A stretch of DNA of 12,463 nucleotides from Odoribacteraceae bacterium (GTDB lineage Bacteria; Bacteroidota; Bacteroidia; Bacteroidales; Marinifilaceae): the NCBI GenBank assembly GCA_031259905.1, contig JAIRKS010000088.1, forward strand, positions 1 to 12,463, read 5' to 3'. Made by a program: the position numbers and the translations under genes. The notes below the pieces were generated by a model. That model made no database searches, was not told the DNA's origin, and saw nothing but the letters and a program-made list of their open reading frames with translations. Shown here in pieces: positions 1 to 6,411 of this stretch; position 1 is the first letter of the stretch; each line of letters begins with the position of its first letter.

Positions 1-423
1 GGCGTCTCCTTCTGGCAAAACAAGGACGGCGGGACAGGCGTGGAATCCGGCCCGACGCTGTTCGTCGAGGGGCGTTACAACGTGCTGCCCTTGCCCGTCA
101 ACGTGGGGCTGCACGTCGACATCTCCACCTTCAGGAGGATACGGGAAGATAACGACTACGAGAAACCCCGTTCGCTGAAATTCGTGATCGCGGGGGATTA
201 CAACCTCCGTCGCGGGAAACTTGTCAACCCGTTCGCCGGCATCGGTGTCGGGATCGCGTTGGACGAGCAGGATTTCGACAGAACGCTCCCGTCGCGAACA
301 GGCGCGTGCCTGGTGCCGCGCGCGGGTGTCCGCCTGCTCGGGCACATCGTCCTCGCGCTCGACTACGAGATCTCCCGCGTGTCGCATAATCATTTCGACT
401 TCAAGATGGGCTTCTGCTTCTGA
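1..423 (+). CDS. Outer-membrane beta-barrel-like protein, copy 1 (5' end outside the window)
   Basis: The reading frame is open from base 1 to the TGA at 421-423, so the gene begins before the window. The GTG at 40-42 aligns to an internal Val-Glu of the next gene and is not a start. The product aligns without gaps to residues 35-174 of the complete neighbour at 457-981, so it lacks about 34 N-terminal residues, which would include the signal peptide. It shows alternating polar/hydrophobic strands, a conserved GDYNLRRGK turn followed by NPFAGIG, and a terminal aromatic residue (FCF), as expected for small outer-membrane barrels of about eight strands. The family assignment comes from this pattern, not from a database match. 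The cargo or function is unknown. The 33-bp gap to the next gene suggests one transcript. Confidence 0.75.
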   Translation, partial: GVSFWQNKDGGTGVESGPTLFVEGRYNVLPLPVNVGLHVDISTFRRIREDNDYEKPRSLKFVIAGDYNLRRGKLVNPFAGIGVGIALDEQDFDRTLPSRTGACLVPRAGVRLLGHIVLALDYEISRVSHNHFDFKMGFCF

Positions 424-456
424 CGCGCGAGCCGGAACCTGTAAAAAATAACACCC

Positions 457-981
457 ATGAAAACATTTATCCTATCGTTAGTGATCGCGCTCCCGGTACT
501 CGCCGGCGCGCAAGAACAAAAAAGGGAAGTCCTGCGCATCAACATCGAGCTGGGCGGTGGCGTCTCCTTCTGGCAAAACAAGGACGGCGGGAATGCCGTG
601 GAACCCGGTGTCACGCTATTCTTCGAGGGACGCTACAACGTGGACACGCTGCCCGTCAACGTGGGGCTGCACGTCGATATCTCCGCCTTCAACAGGACGC
701 GGGAAGACGGCGACGTCGAGAGGCCCCGCTCGCTGAAATTCGTGATCGCGGGGGATTACAACCTCCGTCGCGGGAAACGGGTCAACCCGTTCGCCGGCAT
801 CGGCATCGGCATCGCGTCGGACGAGCGCGATTTCGAGGCGAACACCCCGCCGCGGACGGGCGTGTGCCTGGTGCCGCGCGCCGGCGTCCGCCTGTTCAGG
901 CACGTCTCCGTCACGCTCGACTACGAGATCTCTCGCGTGTCCCACAACCATTTCGATTTCAAGGTAGGTCTTTACTTCTGA
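457..981 (+). CDS. Outer-membrane beta-barrel-like protein, copy 2 (complete)
   Basis: A 174-residue protein with an ATG start. It opens with a signal peptide: Lys at position 2, a hydrophobic stretch of about residues 4-15, and a likely signal peptidase I site after Ala-Gly-Ala at 16-18, giving a mature Gln-Glu-Gln N-terminus. The rest is amphipathic strands with Gly/Asn turns and ends in Phe (GLYF), the usual C-terminal aromatic of proteins inserted by the BAM complex. Length fits a small porin-like or OmpA/OmpW-sized barrel with no periplasmic domain. It is a tandem paralogue of the preceding gene at a constant offset of 558 bp (525 coding plus 33 spacer) with no net insertion or deletion. 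Function is unknown; no catalytic or ligand motif is visible. Transcription probably ends at the hairpin before the convergent helicase gene. Confidence 0.8.
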   Translation: MKTFILSLVIALPVLAGAQEQKREVLRINIELGGGVSFWQNKDGGNAVEPGVTLFFEGRYNVDTLPVNVGLHVDISAFNRTREDGDVERPRSLKFVIAGDYNLRRGKRVNPFAGIGIGIASDERDFEANTPPRTGVCLVPRAGVRLFRHVSVTLDYEISRVSHNHFDFKVGLYF

Positions 982-1047
982 CGCGTCGCCTCCTCCCGTT
1001 GGCACGGGCGGGCAATCACCGTCCGCGAGGGACGGGATAGCGCGATG

Positions 1048-1071
1048 AACGGGGAGATGCTTTTCCCCGTT
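1048..1071. terminator. Hairpin between convergent genes, likely terminator
   Basis: A perfect 8-bp inverted repeat, AACGGGGA at 1048-1055 and TCCCCGTT at 1064-1071, has an 8-nt loop. On + the stem ends in a run of T (TTTT at 1070-1073), so it reads as an intrinsic terminator for the barrel-protein genes. It also lies directly after the helicase stop codon (1072-1074) on the minus strand, though no T tract follows in that direction. A second perfect stem, CCGTCC at 1019-1024 with GGACGG at 1030-1035, lies just upstream. Confidence 0.5.
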
Positions 1072-3228
1072 TTACTCGCGCGGGTAGCAGGTGTCGATGA
1101 TTTCGAGGATTTTCCGGCCGTGTCGCTCGACGACGATCTTCCCGACGCCTGGCACGTCCAGCATCTCGTCGCGGGAGCGGGGGAGCGCGTTCGCGATCCC
1201 GACGAGCGCGCGTTGTTGCAGGATGGCGTACGCGGGGACGCCGGCCTTGCTTGCTTCCCTCGCTCTCCACGCGCGCAGGGCGTCGTACAGCTCCTCGTGG
1301 AGAACGTCGTCGGACGGTCGCGTCGCCGGGGCAGTCTCTTTCGCGGGGGCTTTCGCGGGAGCTTTCTCCCTGGCGGGGGCCTTCTTTCTTGCTGTCCTCT
1401 TGCTTGCCGTCTCCGGGATTCTTGCCATTGCCCTCGCGTCCAGGTACGCGGTCACGGAGAACCCTCCCCGCGCGGCGTCGAGCGTTCCTGTCTTGACGCG
1501 AAACTCCTCGATCAGCTCCTCGCGTGCCTTTTCGAGGATCTTCCTTGCCTCCTTGCTATCGGTGTCCGGAAGCTCCTCGTCGAGGAGCGGGGCGATGACC
1601 CCGGCGGAGTACTCCTCGAAATAGGCCCTTCCCTTCTCCACGCGTTCCGCCAGGAGGGTGTCCGTCGCGGGATCGGCGGCGGCGTCCGCCAGGCGAGAGA
1701 GCTGGCCGCGGAAGCGTGCCGACACCTCTATCAGCTCCATCGCGAGGCGGTCGCGCGTCTCCCTGTAACGCTGCACGAAGGCGGGGTACAGGCGGTAGAG
1801 GTGCTCGCTTGCCCGGTGGTAAAAGGTGTCCAGGCGCTGGAAGAGGACGCCGTAGTCGAATTGCTCCAGGAGCAGCGACTTGTAGTACCCGGCCCTCGCG
1901 CGTTCGAGTTCTTCTTTTCCCGGCCCGGTGATTTTCTCGACGAAGCGCTCGATCGTCTCGTCCCTTTTCAGGGCGGCGGCGTGCAGCGGCGAGCTTAAGA
2001 CGAGGCCCTCGATGCCGCGACAACGGCTCAGCGCCACGTATACCTGCCCGTGGGCGAAGGCCGCGTGGGGGTCGATGATGGCCTTGTCGAACGTCAGTCC
2101 CTGGCTCTTGTGGATGGTGATGGCCCAGGCCAGCTTCAGGGGGAATTGCTTGAACGTGCCCTCGACGTGCTCGACGACGGCCTTGCTCTTCTCGTCGATG
2201 GCGTACCGCGTGTTCTTCCACTCTTCTCTCGTGACGCGCAGCAGTTCGTTCCGTTCCTTTTCCCTGACCTCGATCGCTTCCTCGCCCACGTTGACGATCT
2301 CGCCGATCATGCCGTTGTAGTAGCGCTTGGCGGGCGAGGAGTCGTTCTTGACGAACATCACTTGCGCTCCTTGTTTCAGCACGAGATCCCTTTCGGTCGG
2401 GAAGGAGTGTTCGGGGAAATCTCCCTTCACCCCGGCCGGGAAGACGCGCGTCGCCGCGGGCAGCCCTTCCAGTCGTCGTTCGTTGATCTCGCTTGCTTGC
2501 CTGGCGTGGGTGGTGAGGGTGATGTACCCTTCCCGCGGGTCGGGGACGAATCCCGGCAGGTATCTCTCGTTCAGCGCGCGCAGCGTCTGCTCGTCGGCGC
2601 GGTTTTCCCTCACGCGGTTGAGGAGGTCGATGAAGCGGGGGTCTTGCTGCCGGTAGACGGTTTCCAGCTCGATGGTGACGCGGCTTGTCTCGCGGAGGGC
2701 CTTGCTGTGGAAGAAGTATACCGACTCGTAGTGTTTCCCCAGCAGCGCCCATTCCTCTTCCCTGGCGACGGGGGCCAGCTGCTGCACGTCGCCGATCATC
2801 AGGAGTTGCACGCCGCCGAACGGGCGATGCCGGTCGCGAAACCGTCTCAGCACCTCGTCGATGGCGTCCAGCACGTCGGCCCTCACCATGCTGATCTCGT
2901 CGATCACGAGCAGGTCGATGGAGCGGATGAGGTGGATCTTTTCCTTCCCGAAGCGGCTCACGCGCGGCGCCCCGGCCTCCTCGCGGTTCGTCATGCCGGG
3001 GAGGAGCGGCCCGAAGGGGAGCTGGAAGAAGGAGTGGATCGTGACGCCGCCGGCGTTGATCGCGGCGACGCCGGTGGGGGCGAGCACGACCATTCGTTTC
3101 GGGGAGTGTTCCTTCAGGTATTTCAGGAAGGTGGTTTTTCCCGTGCCTGCCTTCCCGGTGAGGAAGACGTTCGTCCCGGTATTTTCCAGGAAGTCGAGGG
3201 CGAGTGTCACTCGCGGGTTCATTTCCAT
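1072..3228 (-). CDS. PIF1/RecD2-like superfamily 1 DNA helicase with C-terminal HRDC domain
   Basis: About 718 residues from ATG 3228-3226; a second ATG two codons later is equally possible. The frame extends upstream to a TTG at 3291, but that codon overlaps a good -7 box (3289-3296), so I reject it. Visible motifs: Walker A GKAGTGKT at residues 25-32, Walker B DEIS at about 110-113, motif III GDVQQLAPV at about 146-154, and late motifs TIHKSQGLTF and VYVALSRC, together the signature of PIF1/RecD2-type 5'-3' helicases. A low-complexity Lys/Ala/Pro linker then leads to an HRDC-like domain in the last 75-80 residues, including DVPGVGKIVVERHG, as found at the ends of RecQ and RNase D for nucleic-acid binding. 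Expected role is genome maintenance, such as unwinding replication or recombination intermediates. It is monocistronic here, divergent from the AraC-type gene. The substrate is inferred. Confidence 0.92.
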   Translation of the reverse strand: MEMNPRVTLALDFLENTGTNVFLTGKAGTGKTTFLKYLKEHSPKRMVVLAPTGVAAINAGGVTIHSFFQLPFGPLLPGMTNREEAGAPRVSRFGKEKIHLIRSIDLLVIDEISMVRADVLDAIDEVLRRFRDRHRPFGGVQLLMIGDVQQLAPVAREEEWALLGKHYESVYFFHSKALRETSRVTIELETVYRQQDPRFIDLLNRVRENRADEQTLRALNERYLPGFVPDPREGYITLTTHARQASEINERRLEGLPAATRVFPAGVKGDFPEHSFPTERDLVLKQGAQVMFVKNDSSPAKRYYNGMIGEIVNVGEEAIEVREKERNELLRVTREEWKNTRYAIDEKSKAVVEHVEGTFKQFPLKLAWAITIHKSQGLTFDKAIIDPHAAFAHGQVYVALSRCRGIEGLVLSSPLHAAALKRDETIERFVEKITGPGKEELERARAGYYKSLLLEQFDYGVLFQRLDTFYHRASEHLYRLYPAFVQRYRETRDRLAMELIEVSARFRGQLSRLADAAADPATDTLLAERVEKGRAYFEEYSAGVIAPLLDEELPDTDSKEARKILEKAREELIEEFRVKTGTLDAARGGFSVTAYLDARAMARIPETASKRTARKKAPAREKAPAKAPAKETAPATRPSDDVLHEELYDALRAWRAREASKAGVPAYAILQQRALVGIANALPRSRDEMLDVPGVGKIVVERHGRKILEIIDTCYPRE

Positions 3229-3288
3229 GCGCGCGTGTAATTTGTCTGGAGAGTATATTTCCCGCCGCCCGCGGGGGGCGACGACGGG

Positions 3289-3320
3289 CAAATGTACGAA
3301 TAAATCCCCCCCGGGGCAAC
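3289..3320 (-). promoter_or_regulatory. Bacteroidota-type promoter of the helicase gene
   Basis: Read on the minus strand, 3296-3289 is TACATTTG, an exact match to the TAnnTTTG -7 box of the Bacteroidota primary sigma factor. A GTTG at 3320-3317 sits 20 nt upstream, close to the TTTG -33 element. Predicted transcription starts at about 3280, giving a leader of about 50 nt before ATG 3228. This supports the ATG over the upstream TTG as the start codon. Confidence 0.6.
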
Positions 3321-3350
3321 GCCTCGTCGCCGTGACCGGGTTTTTCTTGT

Positions 3351-3358
3351 TACCTTTA
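3351..3358 (+). promoter_or_regulatory. Possible -7 box for the AraC-type gene
   Basis: TACCTTTA matches TAnnTTTG at all but the last base and lies 37 bp before the GTG start, a reasonable leader length. No TTTG -33 element is visible at the expected distance, so this may be a regulated or weak promoter. It is divergent from the helicase promoter within the same 167-bp intergenic region. Confidence 0.35.
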
Positions 3359-3395
3359 CCGTGAATTTTACACTAAACGAAACGAACGATACCAC

Positions 3396-3944
3396 GTGAA
3401 AGAACATCATATAAAAGAGTACGACGACACTCTCCCGCCCCTCCTCCCGGACGCGTTTCGCGAGATTCTCGAACGCGTTGCCGGGGCGCTCGAGGAGCTT
3501 CTCGACGGGGAGACGGACGTCGCGCGTCGCCAGGAGCTGGCCCTTACCCTCGAGGACGCCCGCTCCCTGTCGCGTTATTTCCCGATCCCCGACGGCTCTT
3601 CCCCGGGGAAGTTCCTGCAGCGGGTTACCTTCCTCGTCGAGCAGAACATCGGCAACGCCGCTTACTCCGTCGACGACCTCGCGCCGGCGATTGGCCTGAG
3701 CCGTTCCAGTCTTTACCGTCACCTGTACCTGACCACCGGCCTGACGCCCTCGCTCTTTATCCGCCAGGCGCGCCTGCAGCGGGCGGCACGGTTGTTACGC
3801 GAGACTTCTTCACGCATCTCGGAGGTAGCTGAGCAGGTAGGGTTCAACGGTCTCAAGTATTTCAACAGGCATTTCAAGGAGGTGTTCGGGGTGACGCCGT
3901 CCGTCTACCGGAAGAAAGGCGGGAGAACGGGCGAGGAACGTTGA
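3396..3944 (+). CDS. Short AraC/XylS-family transcriptional regulator
   Basis: 182 residues with a GTG start; no in-frame ATG is available and an in-frame stop lies at 3333-3335, so GTG is the only reasonable start. The C-terminal half is a complete AraC double helix-turn-helix. The first HTH spans about residues 91-115 (SVDDLAPAIG then LSRSSLYRHL). The second spans about 141-165 (ISEVAEQVGF then KYFNRHFKEVFG), followed by the family's terminal TPSVYRKK. The roughly 75 N-terminal residues are predicted helical and acidic. They resemble neither the cupin sensor of AraC proteins nor the receiver of the Bacteroidota hybrid two-component systems, although the HTH part looks like the output domain of the latter. 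Sensing mode and targets are unknown. It stands alone between the helicase (divergent) and the repeat array. Confidence 0.88.
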   Translation: MKEHHIKEYDDTLPPLLPDAFREILERVAGALEELLDGETDVARRQELALTLEDARSLSRYFPIPDGSSPGKFLQRVTFLVEQNIGNAAYSVDDLAPAIGLSRSSLYRHLYLTTGLTPSLFIRQARLQRAARLLRETSSRISEVAEQVGFNGLKYFNRHFKEVFGVTPSVYRKKGGRTGEER

Positions 3945-3947
3945 ACG

Positions 3948-3967
3948 CCCGTCTCGCTCCCGACGGG
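3948..3967 (+). terminator. Weak hairpin after the AraC-type gene
   Basis: CCCGTC at 3948-3953 pairs with GACGGG at 3962-3967 around an 8-nt loop, starting 4 bases after the stop codon. There is no adjacent T tract (only TTT at 3977-3979), so it is a doubtful intrinsic terminator and may only slow or protect the transcript end. Confidence 0.25.
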
Positions 3968-4086
3968 GCGGGACGGTTTCCTGCGACTTCTCGTAACTCG
4001 CTGGTTTATTGTCATTCTTTCCCGTGGAAACGAGCCTTCTTTTTGCCGGGATGTTCAGGGGAAATCGCTAAAGGGCCTGGAATAGT

Positions 4087-4380
4087 GTCGACGTTTTCGT
4101 GAATTATGTCGAAGGAATTGGCGAAAGTGTCGACATTACTGGCGAAAGTGTCGACACTATTGACGAAAGTGTCGACAGTATTGGCGAAAGTGTCGACAGT
4201 ATTGACGAAACTGTTGACACTATTGGCGAAAGTGTCGACAGTATTGGCGAAAGTGTCGACAGTATTGACGAAACTGTCGACTCTTTTTACTGCAAAGTTG
4301 GCATGATTGACTGTAAAGTTGACATGGCACATGATTACATCGACGTGATTACCAGTTACATTAACGTGATTTGAGGCAAT
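4087..4380. repeat. 21-bp tandem array with GTCGAC palindrome cores (about 14 units)
   Basis: The 472 bp between the AraC-type gene and tyrS carry no convincing gene. Most of that stretch is this array, which is visibly AT-richer than its surroundings. Unit starts are 4087, 4108, 4129, 4150, 4171, 4192, 4213, 4234, 4255, 4276, 4297, 4318, 4339 and 4360, exactly 21 bp apart with no insertion or deletion. Units 4129-4275 are nearly identical (GTCGACAGTATTGGCGAAAG and variants); the outer units are increasingly diverged. Eight units keep GTCGAC; six of them extend to TGTCGACA, and the unit at 4150 lies in a 12-bp palindrome, AGTGTCGACACT. Several frames are open through the array: + 4099-4374 (GTG start, VDSIGES-like heptads), + 4106-4306 (KVSTVLA-like heptads) and - 4332-4012 (VDTFANS-like heptads). 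I see no start-site support for any, so none is called as a gene. It could be a protein-binding array, a 3'-end RNA element of tyrS or a repeat-coding gene. Confidence 0.9.
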
Positions 4381-4416
4381 GCCGTTTTCGCGGGCTTTCA
4401 GGCGGGCGCCGGGAGA

Positions 4417-5736
4417 TCACGCGTCGCGTGCGTCCTCCTCGCGTGACGGGACGGTCACGAGGTGGTAGTTCTTCTTCCCTGCCTGGAAGAGGATGTACTT
4501 GCCGGCGACGAGGTGTCGCGTGTCGATGACGAGATCGCTGGACGCGACCTTCAGCTTGTTCACGCTGACGCCGTTCCCGTCGATCGCCCGTCGTGCCTCG
4601 CCCTTGGAGGAGAAGATCGTCGTCTTGACGGCCAGCAGCTCCAGCACGGGGATGCCTGCCGCTAATTCTTCTCGCCCGACGACGTGCCGCGGCACTCCGT
4701 CGAACAGCGCGCGGAGCGTCGGCTCGTCCAGCGCGCGGAGGGTCTCTTCCGTCGCGTTCCCGAAGAGCACCCGCGAGGCGGCGATGGCGGTGTCGCGTGC
4801 CTCCTCGCCGTGGATGAGGCAGGTGACGGCGCCGGCCAGGGTTTGTTGCAGGCGGCGGAGGTGCGGCGCCTGGCGATGTTCGGCGACGAGCGTCTCGATC
4901 TCCGGGGGCGAGAGGAGGGTAAACGTTTTGATGTATCGCTCGGCGTCGTCGTCACGACTATTCAGCCAGAACTGGTAGAAGGCGTAGGGGGAGGTCCGCC
5001 GCGGGTCAAGCCAGACGTTTCCCGCCTCGGTTTTCCCGAACTTCGAGCCGTCGCTCCTGGTCATCAGCGGCCACGTCAGGCCGTACGCCTCGGCGCCGTC
5101 CTTTCTCCGGATCAGCTCGCCGCCGGTGGTGATGTTCCCCCACTGGTCGGACCCGCCCATTTGCACGAGGCAATCGTGGTGGCGGCGGAGGTAAAGGAAG
5201 TCGTACCCCTGGACGAGCTGGTAGGTGAACTCGGTAAACGACAGCCCGTGGGCGGCGTCGGCGCCCAGGCGCTTCTTCACGGAGTCCTTCGACATCATGT
5301 AATTCACGGTAATGTGCTTGCCGATCTCCCGGATAAAATCGAGGAAGGTAAAATCCTTCATCCAATCGTGATTGTTAAGCATCACGGCGGCGTTGGGCGC
5401 GGTGGAATGGAAGTCGATGACGCGCGCGAGTTGTTCTTTAATGCCTTCCATGTTGTGGCGGATGGTCTCCTCGTCGAGGAGATTTCTTTCCAGCGACTTC
5501 CCGCTGGGGTCGCCGATCATGCCGGTGGCCCCCCCGATGACGAAAATCGGGCGATGCCCGGCGAGCTGGAAGAGCTTCATCATCATGACGGAGACGAGGT
5601 GGCCGACGTGCAGCGAGTCGGCGGTGGGATCAATGCCGACGTAAGCCGTGGTTTGCCCCTTCATTAATTGTTCCGCCGTGCCCGGCATGATGTCGTGGAT
5701 CATGCCGCGCCACCCGAGTTCTTCGATGAAATTCAT
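4417..5736 (-). CDS. tyrS: Tyrosyl-tRNA synthetase (class I)
   Basis: 439 residues from ATG 5736-5734; a TTG three codons upstream is unlikely, because the ATG gives the family's MNFIEELGWRGM N-terminus. It charges tRNA-Tyr with tyrosine in the cytoplasm. The class I signature HVGH lies at residues 43-46, within a GIDPTADSLHVGH context. The KMSKS-equivalent loop is KFGKT at 232-236, the form used by bacterial TyrRS. The C-terminal 70 or so residues form an S4 RNA-binding domain (EARRAIDGNGVSVNKLK). Length is normal for the bacterial enzyme. It lies 18 bp downstream of cvpA and is probably co-transcribed with it. The TGA stop at 4419-4417 is followed in the same frame by 134 sense codons that run through the 21-bp array; no clear terminator hairpin lies between the stop and the array. 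Confidence 0.97.
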   Translation of the reverse strand: MNFIEELGWRGMIHDIMPGTAEQLMKGQTTAYVGIDPTADSLHVGHLVSVMMMKLFQLAGHRPIFVIGGATGMIGDPSGKSLERNLLDEETIRHNMEGIKEQLARVIDFHSTAPNAAVMLNNHDWMKDFTFLDFIREIGKHITVNYMMSKDSVKKRLGADAAHGLSFTEFTYQLVQGYDFLYLRRHHDCLVQMGGSDQWGNITTGGELIRRKDGAEAYGLTWPLMTRSDGSKFGKTEAGNVWLDPRRTSPYAFYQFWLNSRDDDAERYIKTFTLLSPPEIETLVAEHRQAPHLRRLQQTLAGAVTCLIHGEEARDTAIAASRVLFGNATEETLRALDEPTLRALFDGVPRHVVGREELAAGIPVLELLAVKTTIFSSKGEARRAIDGNGVSVNKLKVASSDLVIDTRHLVAGKYILFQAGKKNYHLVTVPSREEDARDA

Positions 5737-5754
5737 TCGCGTCAAGTTTAAATG

Positions 5755-6234
5755 TTAGTGAATAACGGCCCGGTAGACCTTGTTGGCGAAGTCGACGAGC
5801 GGGTCGTAGAGCATGCTCCCCTCCCTGGTTTCGGTGGAGACGATATCGTAACGCTCGTCGATCGCGTCGATCAGGAAGAGAATCGCGCAAACGACGATGG
5901 CCATTTTCAACACGCCGAACAGCATCCCGGCGAGGTGATTCAGCAGGCCGAGGGCGACGAGGTTCGCGATCTTGGTCAACAGCTTTCCCAGCAGGTGTAC
6001 CGCGATCACGACCAGCAGGAAGACAATCGCGAAGGCGACGTGATAGGAGTATTCCGCCGGGATCGCGACGAACTCCTGCAGGAAGCCCTCGAGGGAGGAG
6101 CTCCAGCGCAACGAGAAATACACGCCCGCGACCAGGGCGAGCAGCGCGAGAACCTCCACGATCAATCCCCTGGATAGCCCCCTGAAAGCCCCGTAAAGCA
6201 ACGGGATCAATAAGATAATGTCAACGTAATTCAT
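5755..6234 (-). CDS. cvpA: CvpA family inner-membrane protein
   Basis: 159 residues with an ATG start. Four hydrophobic segments are visible, at about residues 3-19, 24-42, 65-90 and 100-125, with the short basic loops and Gly-rich first helix (YGAFRGLSRGLIVEV) typical of CvpA. The C-terminal 30 or so residues are polar. CvpA was named for colicin V production in E. coli; in other bacteria it is tied to envelope stress and bile tolerance, and its biochemical role is not settled. It is the first gene of a likely two-gene unit with tyrS, behind an exact TAnnTTTG box. Confidence 0.88.
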   Translation of the reverse strand: MNYVDIILLIPLLYGAFRGLSRGLIVEVLALLALVAGVYFSLRWSSSLEGFLQEFVAIPAEYSYHVAFAIVFLLVVIAVHLLGKLLTKIANLVALGLLNHLAGMLFGVLKMAIVVCAILFLIDAIDERYDIVSTETREGSMLYDPLVDFANKVYRAVIH

Positions 6235-6286
6235 ATCCTTTTTTGTTTTCCAAGTACACGTTAGATGATAGGGAAAAACCCGGTCT

Positions 6287-6294
6287 CAAAGGTA
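6287..6294 (-). promoter_or_regulatory. -7 box of the cvpA-tyrS unit
   Basis: On the minus strand this reads TACCTTTG, an exact TAnnTTTG box, 52 bp before the cvpA ATG. The predicted start is near 6280, giving a leader of about 45 nt. No TTTG is present at the -33 position (about 6315-6318 is GC-rich), so the promoter may depend on the -7 element alone or on an activator. Confidence 0.5.
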
Positions 6295-6348
6295 ATGAAA
6301 TGTCGGGATACCCGCCGTGCCCGCCCGTATTTCAATTTTCGAAATCGT

Positions 6349-6383
6349 TTTGCCGCGAAACCGGCAAATTCTTAGTACTTTCG
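6349..6383 (+). promoter_or_regulatory. Candidate aspS operon promoter with inverted repeat
   Basis: TACTTTCG at 6376-6383 is one mismatch from TAnnTTTG and lies 28 bp before the aspS ATG. A TTTG at 6349-6352 could serve as the -33 element, though the 23-nt spacing is slightly long. The same TTTG begins a perfect 7-bp inverted repeat, TTTGCCG (6349-6355) and CGGCAAA (6362-6368), separated by 6 nt. It lies between the two promoter elements, where an operator would act. The regulator is unknown. Confidence 0.45.
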
Positions 6384-6411
6384 CAGGACATTAAAACAAA
6401 CAAGATATATT

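Noticed and set aside
2050..3240. Long + strand open frame opposite the helicase gene (also 1045-1998)
   Set aside because: Antisense shadow of a gene with complete helicase motifs; GC-rich DNA leaves long false frames. The translation shows no domain.
3229..3291. N-terminal extension of the helicase to the TTG at 3291
   Set aside because: The extension overlaps an exact TAnnTTTG box, begins at a rare TTG and adds residues unlike the family.
3277..3331. Inverted repeat GGCGACGA / TCGTCGCC around the helicase promoter
   Set aside because: The arms are 39 bp apart in GC-rich DNA, too distant for a convincing operator or terminator.
3355..3395. A diverged relative of the 21-bp repeat between the helicase and AraC-type genes (ACCGTGAATTTTAC versus ACTGTAAAGTTGAC)
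   Set aside because: Only 10 of 14 bases match by eye in one short stretch and no 21-bp periodicity follows, so chance is a sufficient explanation.
4099..4374. A + strand gene of 91 residues with VDSIGES heptads
   Set aside because: The start is GTG inside the array, with no promoter or upstream signal. Other frames are equally open because the repeat unit lacks stops in them, so openness is weak evidence for coding.
4087..4380. CRISPR array
   Set aside because: The 21-bp units are contiguous with no unique spacers between them, and no cas gene is present.
4684..5667. Long + strand open frame opposite tyrS
   Set aside because: Antisense shadow of a fully recognisable TyrRS; no start signal or domain.
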